39,025 bases of DNA from Thermomicrobiales bacterium. GTDB taxonomy: Bacteria > Chloroflexota > Chloroflexia > Thermomicrobiales > CADCWN01. The stretch lies in the NCBI GenBank assembly GCA_030446685.1, contig JAUJMV010000004.1:1-39025 (forward strand). Reading direction: 5' to 3'. Made by a program: the position numbers and the translations under genes. Below, in pieces: positions 36,836 through 39,025 of this stretch; position 1 is the first letter of the stretch; every line of letters starts with the position of its first letter. A model generated the notes under the pieces. That model saw only the letters and a list, made by a program, of their open reading frames with translations, ran no database searches and had not been told where the DNA came from.

Positions 36836-39025
36836 ATGGACCGGACCTACGACTGGCACTTCCCGCTCCCGCGCACGCACACCGGCATGCTTCAGGGCAA
36901 CGGCACCCTCGGGGCCATGATCTGGGGCGAGGGCAACGTCCTGCGGCTCACCCTCAACCGCGCCGACTTCTGGGACCACCGGGGCGGGCTGCCCTGGACC
37001 GAGCGGATGTCCTACGCCGCGATCGGCGATCTCCTCGCGCGGGGGGACGAGGCCGGGCTGCGGGGGCTGTTCGGGGGGGGCGAAGCGTCGCCCGGCCAGC
37101 CGCGGCGGCCGAGCCGCCTGCCGCTCGGCCGGCTCGAACTCGTCTTCGCGCCGGGGCTGCGCCTGACGGTCGGCACGCTGCGCCTGGGAACCGGCGAGGC
37201 GATCGTCCGGCTCGCCGGCGACGACGGCGCGGCCCACGAGATCGCGCTCGACCTCGCGATGGACGCCCCGATCCTCCACCTGCACCTGCCCGCCGCTGTC
37301 GCGGCCCCCGCCATCCGGCGCGTCACCGCCTGGGAGTACGTCGGCGAGCACCTGGCGTCGATCGGGTTCGACCCGCCCCGCCCGCTCGACGGCGAGCGGC
37401 TGGCCGGGTGGGTCCAGCGCCGGCCCGCCGATTCGCCGCTCTGCCTCGGCTACCGGCGGGCCGGCGCGGACCTCTGGGTCGCGGTCGTCTACGGCGACGA
37501 CGACGCGGCGGCGGTCGCCGCGGCGACGGGGCTGCTCGACGCGGCGGCCGGGCGCGGCGCGGCGGTGCTGCGGGCGGACAGCCGGCGCTGGTGGTCGGCC
37601 TACTGGGCGGACGTGCCGCGGCTCACGCTGCCCAACCCGGCGCTCGCGTTCCTCTACGACTACGGCATGTACAAGTTCGCCGGACTCACCGCGCCGGGCG
37701 GGGTCCCGGCGACCCTGCAGGGGCCGTGGGTCGAGGAATATCAGATGCCGCCGTGGTCGAGCGACTACCACTTCAACATCAACGTCCAGATGTGCTACTG
37801 GCCGGCCTACCGCGGCAACCGGCTGGCCCACCTGCGCCCCCTCTTCGAGTTGGTCTGGGGCTGGCGGGACGAGTTGCGCCGGAACGCGCGCCACTTCGTC
37901 GGCATCGACGACGGGCTGATGCTGCCGCACGCGGTGGACGACCGCTGCACCAACATGGGCGGCTTCTGGAGCGGGACGGTCGACCACGGCTGCACCGCCT
38001 GGGTCGCCAAGATGATGTACGACTACTGGCGCTACGGCGGCGATGACCAGTTCCTGCGCGAGATCGCCTACCCCTTCATGGCCGGCGCGCTACGCGTCTA
38101 CGAGGCGATGCTGGCGCGCGACGGCGACCGCTTCGTCCTGCCGGTCAGCGTCTCGCCCGAGTATCGCGGCAGCGCGCTCGACGCCTGGGGCCGGAACGCC
38201 AGCTTCCAGCTCGCCTGCATCCACTGGCTCTGCCAGGCGCTGACGGACGCCGCAGCCGCGCTGGGCGAGCCGCCGGCGCCCGCGTGGCAAGAGATTCGGG
38301 AGGGGCTGCCGCGCGCCTGCCTGATCGGCGCGCCGAGCCAGGAGCGGATCGCGCTCTGGGAGGGCACGCCGCTGGAGGAGAGCCACCGCCACCACTCCCA
38401 CCTCGCCGGCCTGGTCCCGTTCGACACCCTCGACGCGGACGACCCGGCCTGGGCGCCGGTCGTGCGGCGCTCGTTCGACGAGTGGGTCCGGCGCGGCATG
38501 GGGTTGTGGAGCGGCTGGTGCGTCCCCTGGGCGGCGATGCTCCACACGCGCGTCGGCAACGCCGCGATGGCCGAACTGCTCCTGGAACTGTGGCAGCGGG
38601 TCTTCACCAACGAGGGGCACGGCACGCTGCACGACTACCAGTTCCCCGGCTTCACCCTGATCAGCGCGGGCGCCAGGAACGGCGGGCGCGAGATCATGCA
38701 GATGGACGCCGGGATGGGCGCCGCCGCCGCGATCATGGAGTTGCTGCTCCAGACGCGCCGCGGCGTGAACCACCTCTTCGCGGGCGCGCCGGCGGGGTGG
38801 CGGGAGGCCGGCTTCGCGGGCCTGCGGACCGAGGGCGGCTTCCTGGTCGGCGCCCGCCGCGTCGACGGGCGCGTGCGCGAGGTGACGGTGCGGGCCGAGC
38901 GCGGCGGCGTCTTCCGCCTGGCGAACCCCTGGGCGGGGGAGGCGGTCGTCGCCCGCGACGGGCGGCGCGAGACGGTCGGCGGGTCCGTGCTCGCCGTCGC
39001 GCTCGGCCGGGGCGAGGCCGTCGCG
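36836..39025 (+). CDS. GH95-like glycoside hydrolase (alpha-L-fucosidase family), runs off the window end
   Basis: From ATG 36836 (GGGTGGGGGG upstream) the frame stays open for 730 codons to the last base; the stop lies beyond the window. N-terminal GNGTLGAMIWGEG and LNRADFWDHRGG are GH95-like. The (alpha/alpha)6 barrel shows DYHFNINVQMCYWPAYRGN (the NIN asparagines assist catalysis in the family; the usual MNYWP reads MCYWP), HRHHSHLAGLVPF, and MDAGMGAAAAIMELLLQ with the probable catalytic Asp. A Glu in LWEGTPLEE precedes the HRH motif where the acid is expected. No signal peptide, so it likely cleaves imported fucosides. It explains the fuconolactonase-like gene upstream. Near full length for the family. 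Confidence 0.9.
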   Translation, partial: MDRTYDWHFPLPRTHTGMLQGNGTLGAMIWGEGNVLRLTLNRADFWDHRGGLPWTERMSYAAIGDLLARGDEAGLRGLFGGGEASPGQPRRPSRLPLGRLELVFAPGLRLTVGTLRLGTGEAIVRLAGDDGAAHEIALDLAMDAPILHLHLPAAVAAPAIRRVTAWEYVGEHLASIGFDPPRPLDGERLAGWVQRRPADSPLCLGYRRAGADLWVAVVYGDDDAAAVAAATGLLDAAAGRGAAVLRADSRRWWSAYWADVPRLTLPNPALAFLYDYGMYKFAGLTAPGGVPATLQGPWVEEYQMPPWSSDYHFNINVQMCYWPAYRGNRLAHLRPLFELVWGWRDELRRNARHFVGIDDGLMLPHAVDDRCTNMGGFWSGTVDHGCTAWVAKMMYDYWRYGGDDQFLREIAYPFMAGALRVYEAMLARDGDRFVLPVSVSPEYRGSALDAWGRNASFQLACIHWLCQALTDAAAALGEPPAPAWQEIREGLPRACLIGAPSQERIALWEGTPLEESHRHHSHLAGLVPFDTLDADDPAWAPVVRRSFDEWVRRGMGLWSGWCVPWAAMLHTRVGNAAMAELLLELWQRVFTNEGHGTLHDYQFPGFTLISAGARNGGREIMQMDAGMGAAAAIMELLLQTRRGVNHLFAGAPAGWREAGFAGLRTEGGFLVGARRVDGRVREVTVRAERGGVFRLANPWAGEAVVARDGRRETVGGSVLAVALGRGEAVA

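Overview
This is about 39 kb of very GC-rich bacterial DNA. The window contains coenzyme F420 genes (cofE plus LLM-class and PPOX-class oxidoreductases), a Tat-exported Ferritin_2-type protein, an mltG-aroE operon, and many short palindromic repeats between genes. Together these suggest a Chloroflexota bacterium close to Thermomicrobia/Sphaerobacter. That is inferred from gene content and base composition. An actinobacterium is the main alternative. No tRNA, rRNA, CRISPR array, phage region or complete insertion sequence was seen.

Layout. 1-5 kb (minus): an alpha/beta hydrolase, a 1080-aa beta-propeller (BNR/sortilin-like) protein and a broken RES-domain gene. 5-7.5 kb (plus): a secreted subtilisin-like protease split by one frameshift, then a fragment of an MFS transporter. 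7.5-9.2 kb (minus): two paralogous ferritin-like genes, one exported and carrying a sortase-like tail, the other without a signal. 9.5-12.2 kb (minus): mltG-aroE-ybaK. 12.4-15.8 kb: an unrecognised protein, a molybdopterin-binding protein, a secreted two-repeat protein and a 40-aa membrane peptide with a good promoter. 16-21.2 kb (minus): an ABC-2 exporter (ATPase plus two permeases), with its second permease separated from the rest by a plus-strand sugar dehydrogenase/epimerase pair and a 143-bp MITE-like palindrome. 21.4-26.3 kb: a HAM1-like pyrophosphatase, yvcK, an MgtC protein, two HAD domains and a methyltransferase. 26.3-29.3 kb (minus): a lower-GC SF0329-like gene, then the F420 module (PPOX, LLM, cofE). 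29.5-39 kb: a DUF624 membrane protein divergent from a plus-strand carbohydrate cluster (SGNH esterase, SDR, fuconolactonase-like amidohydrolase, CE7 esterase, FAD oxidoreductase, GH95 alpha-L-fucosidase running off the window end). This cluster looks like a route for removing acetyl groups and fucose from a glycan and then oxidising the sugar.

Two window-wide patterns stand out. First, at least five and perhaps six genes are broken by what looks like loss of exactly one base, mostly from runs of identical G/C or A/T. That points to sequencing error more than gene decay. Second, gaps between co-directional genes repeatedly hold large inverted repeats whose arms are themselves short tandem repeats (7, 8 or 15 bp), with a different unit at each site. 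A second family of hairpins recurs with a conserved sequence and a compensatory base-pair change.
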